42,431 nucleotides of DNA, taken from Cymbomonas tetramitiformis (lineage: Eukaryota > Chlorophyta > Pyramimonadophyceae > Pyramimonadales > Pyramimonadaceae). This document shows, piece by piece, positions 29,098 to 39,183 of the stretch. A program made the position numbers and the translations under genes. Numbering within the stretch: the stretch's first letter is position 1; each line of letters starts with the position of its first letter. The stretch spans positions 1-42,431 of the forward strand of contig LGRX02034376.1 in assembly GCA_001247695.2 (NCBI GenBank). The letters run 5' to 3'. A model generated the notes under the pieces. That model was not told the DNA's origin and searched no databases. It saw nothing but the letters and a program-made list of their open reading frames with translations.

Positions 29098-32000
29098 ATG
29101 ATGCAAAACGCCAACACGGGACGCTCACCTCCAACGTCGCCTACGTCGACTCCCAGGCGTACAAGGGGACGACAGGCCAGCCAGCGCAGCACGAGAGGTG
29201 CTGCAGCCACTGGAACCACTGGCAAGGGGGCGAAGGGCACCTACAAGGCGCCCTCTCCGGGTCAGCCGCCGCAGGCTGCGACAGCAGCAGGTGCGCCAAG
29301 CTTCCAGATACCCAAGAAGAAGTCGACCCTGTCAGCTGATGCTCCTGAGTTTAACAGCATGACTCCTCTGGCTCTGGACTCTGGAACAGCTTGTGTGACA
29401 CCTTCCCTGGAGGAGGCTGTAACGGTACCTAAACAGCGCCCTAATCCGCCCCTGCGTCATGCAAGAGCGGCGTCACCAAGGGTGCTGACTGTTGACACCC
29501 CTGGTGCAGGGCGAAACATGAGGGCGACTCCCCAGCGGTATGTCAACTTGACCTCTCCTTCCCCTGGCATTCTGCGACTGCCAGGAAGCCGCGACCTGAG
29601 CCCTCCAGCTCCGCGCCAGCGAAGCCCGCCTCTCCAACAATTTCTCGAAGTCTGTGAGAACCAGGGTATCTACCTCAAGGAGTCTAAGTGTCAACTATTG
29701 CAGACCCAGATACGCTTTCTGGGGCACGTTATCTCACGGGAAGGAAGTCAACCTCAACATGACAAGCTGGCCGGCATCAGGGACTGGCCCGCTCTGGAAA
29801 ACGCCACGCATGTGCGCCAATTTTTGGGGTTGGCTGGGTACTACCGGCGGTACATGCTGGGCTTCTCTGAAGTAGCACAACCTTTGACTCAGCTCACCAA
29901 AGGGGATGTCGCTTGGCTATGGGGACCCATGCAGCGTTGGGCCTTCGAGGAGATTAAGAAGGCGCTATGTTCTTCACCCACTCTGGCGCTACCCGATATG
30001 AAAGCGGCGGCCGAAGGACGGCATCCTTTCGTGGTACAAACTGACGCCAGTGGAGTGGCACTAGGGGGAGTACTGATGCAAGACGTAGGAAATGGATTGC
30101 AACCTATCGCCTTTGAGAGCAGACAGTTTAATGGAGCCGAGCAGAACTACCATGCCGGCGAAAGAGAACTCTGCGCTCTCCATCACTGCACTACGCAAAC
30201 TTGGCGACACTACCTCATCTGGACCGAGTTCCAATTGCAGGGTGACCACAAGCCCCTAGTCTGGTTAATGGCACCCGGACAACCTCTCAGCCGACGCCAA
30301 GCCCGATGGTACATGGATCTAGTGGAGGTAGGGGTACCCGAGATGGAGTACATCCCTGGGGCGCTACTCTGGGTTCCAGACGCTCTGTCCAGGCGACCCG
30401 ACTACAAGGAAATTTCCGCGAGAGAAGGACTGGTAGAAGCTGGCTTTGTGCACCCGGTTACTGGGAAACCGCAGCGACCTCCCTCGGCCGCAGACACTGC
30501 CAGCAAGTTTCGACCTGCAGCTGGTAAAGAGTCTCGCCAAGGACGCGCGCCCCTGGGAGTGGTAGATCCCAACAAGTTGAAGGAGCGCAAGTCCAACAGC
30601 GCCAAGACCAAAGATCCTGAACCAGTCCTCGCGTACAGTGGGACTCTCACCTGGATGGACTCCCCTCAACTCTGGATGGACGCCTTACATACCCTGCAGC
30701 TGGCCGAAACTGGGTACGAGGAAGCAACCCTGGCAGTTCAGACGCGCTCTGGCAAACTGACAGCATCCTCGCCTCCTTCTCCCAGGAAGACCCCTGTTGA
30801 TTACTCAGCAACGCCGAAGTGCAGCGAGGCCTCAACCAGACTCCTGGAGCCCAGCGACCGACAGGACTGGAAGTTCCGTGCGGACATGTTCGACTTCTTG
30901 AGTCAAGAATATGGACCTTTCGAGGTGGACGCCTGTTGCGACTTGGGAGGAAAGAATCGTCAGGTCAACCGCTACTGGACGGACTGCTTGAAGGAAAACT
31001 GGCGAGGGTTGAACGTCTGGTGCAATCCTCCCTTCTCCTCCAACCATTTGACCATCGAGGCCGTACTGAGGAGATATGTGGAAGAATGGCGTCTGGACCC
31101 TGAGAATACTTCAGCTCTCTTTGTCCTTCCTGACTTTCAGTCTCGCATGCCACAGTGGCGGCAGTTGTTCAGATCTGCGGGAATGAGAGTGGAGTACATT
31201 ATTCCTACCCATGACGCTCAAGGAGAACCTGTGCAGATGTTCGCTGCCCCGGATGGAGCCCTTCTGGATCTTCCTTGGCCCCTGCTAGTGGTGTACGCCC
31301 CGCCAGCTCGACAGCGTGTCAAGCGGGAAAGGAAGACGAGTTCCCCCCCTCCTATCGTGCGTACTGGAGAAGCGGCCAGCGTTCGAGACCTGCATCAGCA
31401 GATATCAGGAGGCCAGTTCCTCAAAGCGCTGCAAGCGGAATATGGGCGACCTGGCCCCCTTCAGACTTTAAGGAAGGAAATCCAAGAAGCTCCGCATCAA
31501 CGCACTCGTGACTTCTGCGTAGTGGGAGATGTGTTGTGGAGGGTGAGCGCTGGGCGCTATCAGTTGGTACTGGGAGAAGATTCACCCCTCCGTGAGGTAG
31601 TGCTGCAAGAGGCGCATGCATCTGTTTCAGCTGGACACGCGGGCAGGGACAAAACTCTGGAACGAGTACTGCGACGCTTCTGGTGGAAAGGGGCAGCAGA
31701 AGATGTGGGACGCTGGGTTTCATCTTGCACTATCTGTCAAGCGGTGCGACCGAGAAATTCCTACCCGGATGGATTGCTGAACCCACACACTATTCCTACG
31801 CGACTATGGCAAGTGGTCAGTGTGGACTTTGTCACTGGACTGCCAGTCACGGCGCGGAATCACGATGCCTTTGCTACTTTCACATGTAAGCTCAGCAAAA
31901 TGGTTCACATCATCCCGTTGAACTTCCAGGACAGCTCCGCTGAGGTTATCGCTCGAATCTACTTCGACCACATCTGGAAACTACATGGCACCCCTATGAA

Positions 32001-33855
32001 GATTGTCTCTGACCGCGACCCTCGTTTTCAGGATGCTATGTGGAAGGAATTGATGAGACTTATGGGAACTAAAGTGGCCTCCACCACGCCTTACAACCCT
32101 CGTTCGGACGGACAAGCTGAACATACCAACCGCGTGGTAGAAGACATGCTAAGGTCCTTCGTAGGCAGCAATCCAGAGGACTGGGATTTGTGGTGTGCCA
32201 ACGTAGAGTTCGCCATAAACGATACGCGGAGCGATGTAACCGGCTTTACCCCGTTTGAGTTGGTCTTGGGGCACTCGCCTATGTCGCAACTGGACTTGTT
32301 CCTGCAAGCGGCTGCTGGACAACACTCCAAGCGTAAGGGTGGAGAAGGTACGGCACACGAGATGGCTAGTAAATTCGCGGCTCAACTAGAGGACGCCCGC
32401 ACTAAGCTAGAACTGGCACAGCAACGCCAGCGACATCAGTTTGACCAGCGTCACACCGCCAAATCCTTTCAGTTGGGAGACTTGGTCTGGGTAGATGCCA
32501 AGCATCTCACGGAAAATAGCATGAACCGCGAATCCTTCAGGAAGCTGGGACCTCGCTGGCACGGGCCCTTACCTATCACCGAGAGGTTCTTCAGTGACCA
32601 GCAGCGAGAGCTACCCGAAATTGACAGAGGTGCCCCGGTGGCTTACCGGCTCAAGTTACCCCCTAAATGGCGTATCCACGATGTTTTTGCGCAGCATCGC
32701 CTCAAGGAATACCGCACCGCGGATGAAGCTTTTGCGCTGCGTCGGCAAATACCTACTCCTGCCAAGGTTCTCGTGGATGGACAATCCCAGACCCATGTGT
32801 CTAAGATTCTGGCTCGAAGAGTGAAACCTATGAAAGGAGGCAAGGAAGTAGAAGAATTTCTGGTTCGCTGGACTGGGTACTCTAATGCTCATGACTCCTG
32901 GAAGACCCGTGAGTCGTTGAACTACGGGGGTGAACTCGAACAGCTCATGGAGTTCGAACAACTGAGACTATCACGAGAAGGACAAGCCCGGGAAAAAGCC
33001 TTACAGGAGGTCAGAATGCAGCGGAAGCAAAGGCGGGAACGCGCCAGAGCTCTAACTTTCCTGGATACTTCTGATGAAGGGAAACTCACTTCTCTGGACA
33101 ACTGCCTACCTTGGGAACCATACTGTCGCTCCTCTGACGCCTTTGTGACGCATCTAGCTCTTCTGGACTCTGTGGTCTCGACACGCGAGTTGCGACTACT
33201 AGTACCTTTCAGTGGTACAGGAAGTGTGGAGAGAAGTTTCATGTCATGTTATCCGAAGAGCACTGTGGTCACCGTCGATCATGATCCTCGCTGGCAACCT
33301 ACCTACGCTGAGAAGGTTCAGGACTGGGACTTCAAGCGTTACGCGCCTGGTTACTTTGACGTCATCTGGGCTAGTCCACCGTGCACCGAATACAGTCAGG
33401 CTAAGACCACTGGGGTGCGACAACTGCGACAGGCTGATGCCTGTGTACGCCGAACGCTCCAAATTTTTGACTTTCTCAAACCCAAGCATTGGTTTATGGA
33501 AAATCCGATGGGCAGGTTTCCCTTTGCGCTGCGATTTCGACCCGTAGTTCGCCGGTTACCTACCCCGTTGTATTGCTCTTACTGTATGTATGGCACTGGC
33601 TACCGCAAGCCTACTTGCATCTGGACGCAGTCGCCTCCTCCAGTGGACCTACGGTACTGTACGATGGATACTCCTTGTCTTCACCAACAGACTCTGGGAT
33701 CACATCCGGAAACTGCTCAACTGGGACCTCATCCAGGGCAACAAGGAGCGGGAGTCTCCACTGCTGTATACCCTCTGCCCGCTGGATTGCTTCGTCAACT
33801 CTTCGAGCACCTGTTCGATCAGAAAAGCATATCACGCATCCATACGCATGGCTGA
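29098..33855 (+). CDS. pol: Gag-Pol fusion: RT thumb, RNase H, Dam-like MTase, integrase, chromodomain, C5-MTase
   Basis: 1,585 residues, uninterrupted. Residues 1-175 are basic, Ser/Pro-rich and Gag-like. At about 181 the sequence joins the RT thumb (FLEVCENQGIYLKESKCQLL) without fingers, palm or YxDD: an in-frame deletion. RNase H 314-432 (QTDASG). Residues about 595-745 are an amino-methyltransferase-like domain (FEVDACCD; NPPF at 643-646), related to the DIRS one. Integrase: HH-CC zinc site (Cys877 in CTICQ), catalytic Asp910, Asp972 and Glu1008 (DD35E). Chromodomain about 1234-1275 (EEFLVRWTGYSNAHDSW). Residues about 1366-1560 are a cytosine-5 methyltransferase: VPFSGTGSVERSF, SPPCTEYS with Cys1429, WFMENP with Glu1468, CMYGTGYRKPTCIWT. 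All catalytic residues outside RT appear present. Retroelement capture of cytosine methyltransferases is known from algae; the two-enzyme arrangement is not familiar to me. Confidence 0.92.
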   Translation: MMQNANTGRSPPTSPTSTPRRTRGRQASQRSTRGAAATGTTGKGAKGTYKAPSPGQPPQAATAAGAPSFQIPKKKSTLSADAPEFNSMTPLALDSGTACVTPSLEEAVTVPKQRPNPPLRHARAASPRVLTVDTPGAGRNMRATPQRYVNLTSPSPGILRLPGSRDLSPPAPRQRSPPLQQFLEVCENQGIYLKESKCQLLQTQIRFLGHVISREGSQPQHDKLAGIRDWPALENATHVRQFLGLAGYYRRYMLGFSEVAQPLTQLTKGDVAWLWGPMQRWAFEEIKKALCSSPTLALPDMKAAAEGRHPFVVQTDASGVALGGVLMQDVGNGLQPIAFESRQFNGAEQNYHAGERELCALHHCTTQTWRHYLIWTEFQLQGDHKPLVWLMAPGQPLSRRQARWYMDLVEVGVPEMEYIPGALLWVPDALSRRPDYKEISAREGLVEAGFVHPVTGKPQRPPSAADTASKFRPAAGKESRQGRAPLGVVDPNKLKERKSNSAKTKDPEPVLAYSGTLTWMDSPQLWMDALHTLQLAETGYEEATLAVQTRSGKLTASSPPSPRKTPVDYSATPKCSEASTRLLEPSDRQDWKFRADMFDFLSQEYGPFEVDACCDLGGKNRQVNRYWTDCLKENWRGLNVWCNPPFSSNHLTIEAVLRRYVEEWRLDPENTSALFVLPDFQSRMPQWRQLFRSAGMRVEYIIPTHDAQGEPVQMFAAPDGALLDLPWPLLVVYAPPARQRVKRERKTSSPPPIVRTGEAASVRDLHQQISGGQFLKALQAEYGRPGPLQTLRKEIQEAPHQRTRDFCVVGDVLWRVSAGRYQLVLGEDSPLREVVLQEAHASVSAGHAGRDKTLERVLRRFWWKGAAEDVGRWVSSCTICQAVRPRNSYPDGLLNPHTIPTRLWQVVSVDFVTGLPVTARNHDAFATFTCKLSKMVHIIPLNFQDSSAEVIARIYFDHIWKLHGTPMKIVSDRDPRFQDAMWKELMRLMGTKVASTTPYNPRSDGQAEHTNRVVEDMLRSFVGSNPEDWDLWCANVEFAINDTRSDVTGFTPFELVLGHSPMSQLDLFLQAAAGQHSKRKGGEGTAHEMASKFAAQLEDARTKLELAQQRQRHQFDQRHTAKSFQLGDLVWVDAKHLTENSMNRESFRKLGPRWHGPLPITERFFSDQQRELPEIDRGAPVAYRLKLPPKWRIHDVFAQHRLKEYRTADEAFALRRQIPTPAKVLVDGQSQTHVSKILARRVKPMKGGKEVEEFLVRWTGYSNAHDSWKTRESLNYGGELEQLMEFEQLRLSREGQAREKALQEVRMQRKQRRERARALTFLDTSDEGKLTSLDNCLPWEPYCRSSDAFVTHLALLDSVVSTRELRLLVPFSGTGSVERSFMSCYPKSTVVTVDHDPRWQPTYAEKVQDWDFKRYAPGYFDVIWASPPCTEYSQAKTTGVRQLRQADACVRRTLQIFDFLKPKHWFMENPMGRFPFALRFRPVVRRLPTPLYCSYCMYGTGYRKPTCIWTQSPPPVDLRYCTMDTPCLHQQTLGSHPETAQLGPHPGQQGAGVSTAVYPLPAGLLRQLFEHLFDQKSISRIHTHG

Positions 33856-33920
33856 TCTGTGTCTGGATCTTAGCTGCTGTACAAATGACTCTGAGTTATC
33901 ATCTCTTTGTACTAACAAGC

Positions 33921-33935
33921 TAAGAGGGGAGGAGT
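33921..33935 (+). promoter_or_regulatory. Polypurine tract
   Basis: TAAGAGGGGAGGAGT lies directly before the 3' LTR start TGTGCC at 33936, the expected place and composition of the plus-strand primer. Confidence 0.8.
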
Positions 33936-35216
33936 TGTGCCAGGGAACAATAGCCCGCCAAGCCATTCGATTGGCATATTGTATTTATGCATACTGGGGC
34001 AGTGAGATGGCAATGGGCTCGGAAGGGGACTCCCGAGCCATTGACTTCGTACTATGGGGAGCGAAAGCCTGGACTTGATTATAGCTGGCAGCATATTATC
34101 GTCCACCCTTCTGGTGCGCTACGCCGCTGGGAGCGTAATAGGGGCGGCGGCTGGTTTCTGGAAGACGCCACTCAGTTGAAGGCGCCGGTAGCGCCATTCT
34201 CATTACCGCTCAGCGTTGGGTACAATCTGACGAGTGTGAAACGTGACGATGATGACTATCGTGGAATTCCATACACGGGGCGTAAGGCTGTACAATCGAC
34301 GCCTACGAACAGTGACGATTCGGGTACAGGCGCTGTGACCTGGAGCAAGGAGAAGCTACCAGATTCGGATGACCCTGATGACGCGGGTGTCATAGACAGT
34401 AAGGAGAAGCTACTCGATTCGGATGACAAGGATGACGCGGGTGTCACAGACAGTAAGCATGACATGGATACTGCCAGTCCGAAATGGGATCCTGCCTCGC
34501 CGAATATGATGACACCGAGGATGACGTCAGCGAGTTCGATGACTTGGTAGCTGACGATGCTGAAGAACAAGCTGAAGCTCGAAAGTTGAAGAGACTGGGA
34601 CTGCAGTTGATCATGGATGATCAGGGTGAACTTATCTGGGTGCCAAAGGGCACTTCCCCGACCTCACCCGTTCAGCCAGAGGATCAGCCTATCACCGAGC
34701 AGAAGTCTGAGGCCATATCTGAGGATACTCCCAGCCTCTGTGGTGGAGACTGTTCAAGTACCATCGAAGGAACCAGCTGGGGGGGTCCGAAGAGACGAAG
34801 AGGCAACCCAGGAAATATCCTGCCTGGTGGACTGCTGAGTACATATCTCATTTGAAATACACCTTAAGCAGTGACAGTGATGACGAAGAAGTACTTGACG
34901 TGGCTCCTCGTAGAAAGAAGGCAAAGACCAGCAAGGGGCAATGAAATCAACTGTCTTGATTAGGATTGTCCAAATGCAGATTCTCTGATTAGGAATTGTA
35001 TAGGTGGCAGATGATGATATGCTAGCCGACATGGGACAGATCGATTAGAGATATGAACTGCGCGCCTTGAAAGTATAAGACTTGAATTCTGCCCATTTGG
35101 AGGCTGTTCTAACTTGAAGTAACTATTTGGAGGAGCTGTTGCTCAACCTGTTAATTTACTGGTCTATCTGTCCTGCCATAAAGATATTGCAATTGCTTGA
35201 ATTGTAGCCTTGTTCA
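33936..35216 (+). repeat. 3' LTR of the Ty3-type element
   Basis: 1,281 bp, about 99 percent identical to the 5' LTR by eye. Its copy of the LTR ORF (start 33987) is broken by a one-base loss near 34501 and one-base gains near 34728 and 34780. Followed by ATGTA. Confidence 0.93.
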
Positions 35217-35221
35217 ATGTA

Positions 35222-35660
35222 TGCGAACTCAGTCGCGCTGTATACAAATCAATATACGTATATGTGTCAAGTCTGCTGCACTTGAGTTCTCGTTCTTCGC
35301 CTGAGCGGAAGAATACCACTGTCGCGCACGGTTCGCTATGCGAACAGTATGTGTGACGCTGCTGTTATTGAACGGTAACAGCCAAACGCAATATTCTGGT
35401 GGGTGTATCAGTGCAGCAGTCTGTTGACCAGAAGTGCTTGCTTGAGCCCAATGCTCCTCATATACTTCCAGTGCCCTCACGCATCTCATGCGTTACCACC
35501 ATCGGGTTGTGAACCCGAGAGCACTGGGTGAACTTCCCGCATCGGCTGGTCGATATAGCCTTTGATGCTCGCATGCTGTTCAGTGCATGCTAGAAGCGAA
35601 GACGCGTCTTACCAGGACCCTTCGGTACTTCAAGAACTTGTCTTGCTTCGCCATCTCGAT
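35222..35660. other. No recognisable gene
   Basis: About 440 bp of mixed sequence between the Ty3-type element's target site and the third Gag-only remnant. No ORF or structure is supported. Confidence 0.45.
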
Positions 35661-37130
35661 GCCAGATACGTGGCCTCTCGATGACAGATGTCGCTCATCT
35701 TAGGTGGATGACAGACATTATGACTGTACATGTCATAGTCGACCGTACTGACAATACTCGACGACTGTATATCATTATGACGTATGACATGACATGACAT
35801 GGTATGACAGGTATGGCATGTATGACATGTATGATACATATGTCATCGGTCATATCCCTGACAAGGGCTGTCTAAGTGTCTATACAGATTTCAGCACACC
35901 ACCCCAGCACTGTGGGTGGTGATTGACAGGTAAGTCAGATAAGTCAAATAAGTTAGGGCAGGAGCTAGGTTGACAAGACCTAATTGCTAATCCAACTGTG
36001 CAATTCTGATACACAAATTAAAACCCCCTAGCTAGCACAAGTGCATAAACCCACGGGCAAGGATCTCCCGCTAAACTACTGAAAGGCACTGAGCTAGCAA
36101 AGCAGAAAAGTAATTGTAGATGTCAAAGTAAAACATAAACCAAATTGAAGACCATGTTGAGGTCAAAGCACATCTCAGCACAGCACCAGAAAGTGGTGTA
36201 CTGCCAGAACCAGAAGCATAACAACTGCGGGTCAAAGTCCAGAGGAACACCGTCACCACAATGTCCATTGTAGCAGCCTACGGCACTGCACTTCAGTGGG
36301 TCAGGCAGCCGGTGAGCCACCGCTGCAGCACCTAGGGAGTGCAGCATCGCATCCAGAGTGACGGGGTCCAGCTCGGTGATACCAGAGTAGATGCAGAGAT
36401 CCCCTCTGCACAGCACAGGCTGCGGTGCAGCCTGACCCGATACCTGCACAGACTCGATGATGTCATTGGCCGCCGTGAAGGCGGCAGCTCCCACTCCCAT
36501 GACAGAGATCAAGAGAATGAAGGAAAGGATATAAGGCATCCCTCACGTACCCGCGTGTGCGGGGAAGCCCCATGGCGGCTTGCCACACCCATAGGTGCGG
36601 GAAGCACCACCAGACCCGTCTCCGTAGGCACCACCAGAGCGAGGCGCGTGGGCTGCGGACTCCGACGCATGATTTGCTGAAATGGTCGGAGTCCGCGGCT
36701 TCACGATGAAGCTGCCGTCAGCGAGGTCCTCGTAGTCGTCGGTGTCGTAACCAGTGAGGTCAACCTGTGCGATGGCGGCGTGATTGACAGTCTGAACGAA
36801 CCCAGCGAACTCGCCGTCCGTCGCCGCCGTGGCGGTCACCCGTGCCGATTGAAGTGGCACGGGTTCCGCATCCTTCACCTGCGACGCTGCGAGACAGTCA
36901 TAGCAGGGTCCGGCACGGCGGATGCCGATGCCGCCGCACCACCTGTCGGAACCTGCTTCTCCGGCGTGATCCCCGCTGCGGCGGGGCCACACACCAGAGC
37001 CGAAGTCTGTTGCTCGATGCCGTCAGGAGGCGGGAAAGTTGCGTGTGTGAAGTGCACCTTTTGATTGGCCGCGGAGTGAACCTCCGCGGCAAGATCGTCA
37101 AGCCGTCGGAGAATGTCTTATAATGGAGAA
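35661..37130 (-). mobile_element. Remnant of a third Gag-only LTR element
   Basis: On the minus strand, a gag C-terminal half (37130-36123) is followed by non-coding sequence, then GGGTGG|TGTGCTG at 35904-35892. This matches the polypurine-tract/LTR junction of elements 1 and 2. The 3' LTR should run from 35898 to roughly 35660; its far end is not defined because no second copy is in the window. It contains CATGACATGACATGG microsatellite at about 35780-35830. The 5' half is missing. Confidence 0.6.
36123..37128 (-). pseudogene. gag: Gag-like C-terminal half with membrane segments, broken
   Basis: Third member of the Gag family with a membrane tail. In order on the minus strand: a helical stretch (RRLDDLAAEVHSA) and a Pro/Ala-rich linker in one frame; a frameshift near 36900; then an acidic stretch (YDTDDYEDLADGSF) to TGA at 36543-36545. 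One codon further, in the same frame, ATG 36539 opens 138 codons starting MPYILSFILLISVMGVGAAA, a clear signal-peptide-like or transmembrane segment. A Cys-containing domain (LCRGDLCIYSG, CSAVGCYNGHCG) and a Trp/Phe-rich end (LLCFWFWQYTTFWCC) follow. In elements 1 and 2 the hydrophobic segment is fused in frame, so the TGA is either decay or a readthrough/restart site. Confidence 0.65.
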
Positions 37131-37635
37131 TGTTTTATAAAAAACATGACGCAATATATGAAATATTGAAAATAACACGAGATATTGGCAAAATAATCAG
37201 ATGGTAAAATAAAGAATATCCTCTGGACATGTCGTTCCGTGCGATTGATGTATAAATCCTGTCCAAAACCAAATATTCATTGCAGAAACGCCATGTGGAA
37301 GGCGATAAATTTGACTCTGTCTATGTGGATCCTGCACCGCTGCAATGCACCCAATTAAAACGCCCTTGCACACCATGCTGGCATGAATCATACACCCGAC
37401 ATCATGTTTTTTCCTTTTGTTTTCCCTTTGAAAGCGGTGAAAGCGAACTTACAACCCCCTCAAAAATGAGGTTTTTTGAGAATATAAAGTGGGGCGGTGC
37501 GACCGAGCGCTATTTGAGCGCTCTATGAGCTTGGCCTTTAAAATACCTTCAAAATGATACCCAACATTATTCCTCGGAAACACCGCCCGTTACTTTAAAT
37601 CGTGATCTGGAACTTATAAATTGGATTCAATCCCA
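37131..37635. other. AT-rich spacer, no gene
   Basis: About 500 bp of AT-rich sequence with (ATAT)-type stretches between two truncated retroelements. Nothing identified. Confidence 0.5.
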
Positions 37636-39004
37636 CTAAGTATGTACACCTAGAATGTGAAAGGGGTTTCGCATCGTATAAATGTCCCATTCGAATCTAC
37701 CCGAGAGTAATCCGGTTGAGCAGGCCCGAGCAGCTGCGCTGCAGTCATACTGATCTTTGACCTGCAGATGGCACGGTGCGATACTCTGCACGGTGCTCTT
37801 CTCCTTGAATTTGGCAGCGTGCTCGAGCACCACCACACCATCCCGCTGTATCTTCACCAACTTGAGGATGGCTGGCTTAGTAGCCACTTCCATACCACTG
37901 CGAGGCTTCTGTCTGATGCACACGAAATCTCCCACCTTGAACTGATGTGGCTTGGGTTCATACCCACCACCCCTTCTGCCTTCATAATGTAGGGTATCTC
38001 GATGCTGCGCAACCTCCAGACTGCAGCCTGCATGTACCATCAGTCGCCTCACCACCTGCGCTTTCTGCAACAGGTCCTTGACTTGGTGGTCCTTGTCGTC
38101 ACTCACCTCCAGATCGAAGTCCAGGTTGGGTGCCTGCTTCAAATCAGGTGGTACCACCGCCTCCTGAGCAAACAGTAGCGTGAACGGTGCCACTCTTGTG
38201 GACTCCTGCTGAGCTGCGTTATAACTCTTACAGCACCAGTGGCCAGAGCTGTTCGTCCCACTCGTAGTCGAGACCCTTCTCCAGGGCGAGCTTCTTGAAG
38301 CAGAACTTGGTAGTGCGTACCACCCGCTCTGTGAGCCCATTGCCCTCTGGTGAGTCTGGTGATGTGACTCTCCTGTCTATCAGACAGTCCCTGCACAGTT
38401 GCTCAAATTCACCCTCAAATTCCTTGCCTCCGTCCACCAGGCACTCGGCTGGCGCCCCGAAGACAGCCAGCACATGGTTGCGGAACGCTGCCGCGATGGT
38501 GCTTGCCTCCTTGTTAGGAATAGGCACGCATACTATAAATCTGGTGTAGTGTTCGGTCATGATGAGCACCCTACTATTACCCGACCTCGTCACTCTCCTC
38601 GAAGGCCAAGCCAAGTCCAATGACCAACGATACATAAACGATACAATCTCCAAGGGGGACAAGACTGCCTCCTCCCTGGCATAATGGGTCTTCACCCGCT
38701 GGCACGTCTCACACTGCGTGACCACTGCCTCCACGTCCTTCTTAAGGTCAGCCCACCAATGTCGCTGCCATAGAAGGTGTTGGGTACGTCTTATTCCCCA
38801 ATGACCAGTCCTGGCGTGATATTCCCTTACCAATACCAGACGGTCAGCAGGCTTCGGAATCCTCATCTCCTTGCCTGGTAACGTAATCATGTAAATCTCA
38901 TCGGTAACCTCGTCCCATCGGTGTCGCGCTGCGCGTCTCTTCACTCGACGAGCTTTATCCTCTGGCAGTTCCACACTGCCCTTGGATTTCAGCCACCTGA
39001 GGCA
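37636..39004 (-). pseudogene. Ty3-type integrase, frameshifted, with upstream TAG
   Basis: Strand-transfer enzyme of the remnant element. The upstream linker frame reaches a TAG at 39005-39007, and the same frame continues immediately (CLRWLKSKG). Seen: HHCC zinc site (YHARTGHWG, then CETC), catalytic Asp in SLDLAW, Asp in LVDGGKEF and Glu in GLTERVVR, with about 35 residues between the last two. At 38228 the frame closes with TAA; the homologous sequence continues in another frame (SYNAAQQESTRVAPFTLLFA) through a C-terminal domain (VGDFVCIRQKP, IAPCHLQ) before running into non-homologous sequence. At least one frameshift and one nonsense change, so not functional. Confidence 0.82.
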
Positions 39005-39183
39005 CTATTCATCATCATGTATGTCCCGATGCTTGTCTCTGTCAGCATGTTGTTCGGCGACACTGGCCACCAACTCTATAAGTCTGGTGGTGCATGTGAG
39101 TCTGGGGAGTCTCATCTCCTTCTCCTCACCAGGTGGACCCCAAGCTGGCACTTCAGTGCGTCTCGGCTGAGCTCCACCTTCCT

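Larger units (their letters stand above)
26963..35216 (+). mobile_element. Ty3-type LTR retrotransposon with chromodomain and two methyltransferase modules
   Basis: 8,254 bp. LTRs of 1,281 bp (26963-28243 and 33936-35216) begin TGTGCC and end GTTCA. A perfect 5-bp duplication ATGTA flanks it (26958-26962 and 35217-35221). A purine tract, AAGAGGGGAGGAG, precedes the 3' LTR. About ten LTR differences were counted, so insertion is fairly recent. One 1,585-codon ORF fuses a Gag-like N-terminus to the RT thumb, RNase H, an amino-methyltransferase-like domain, integrase, chromodomain and cytosine-5 methyltransferase. Protease and the RT catalytic core are missing, so this copy is non-autonomous. 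No standard primer site is evident after the 5' LTR. Confidence 0.93.
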
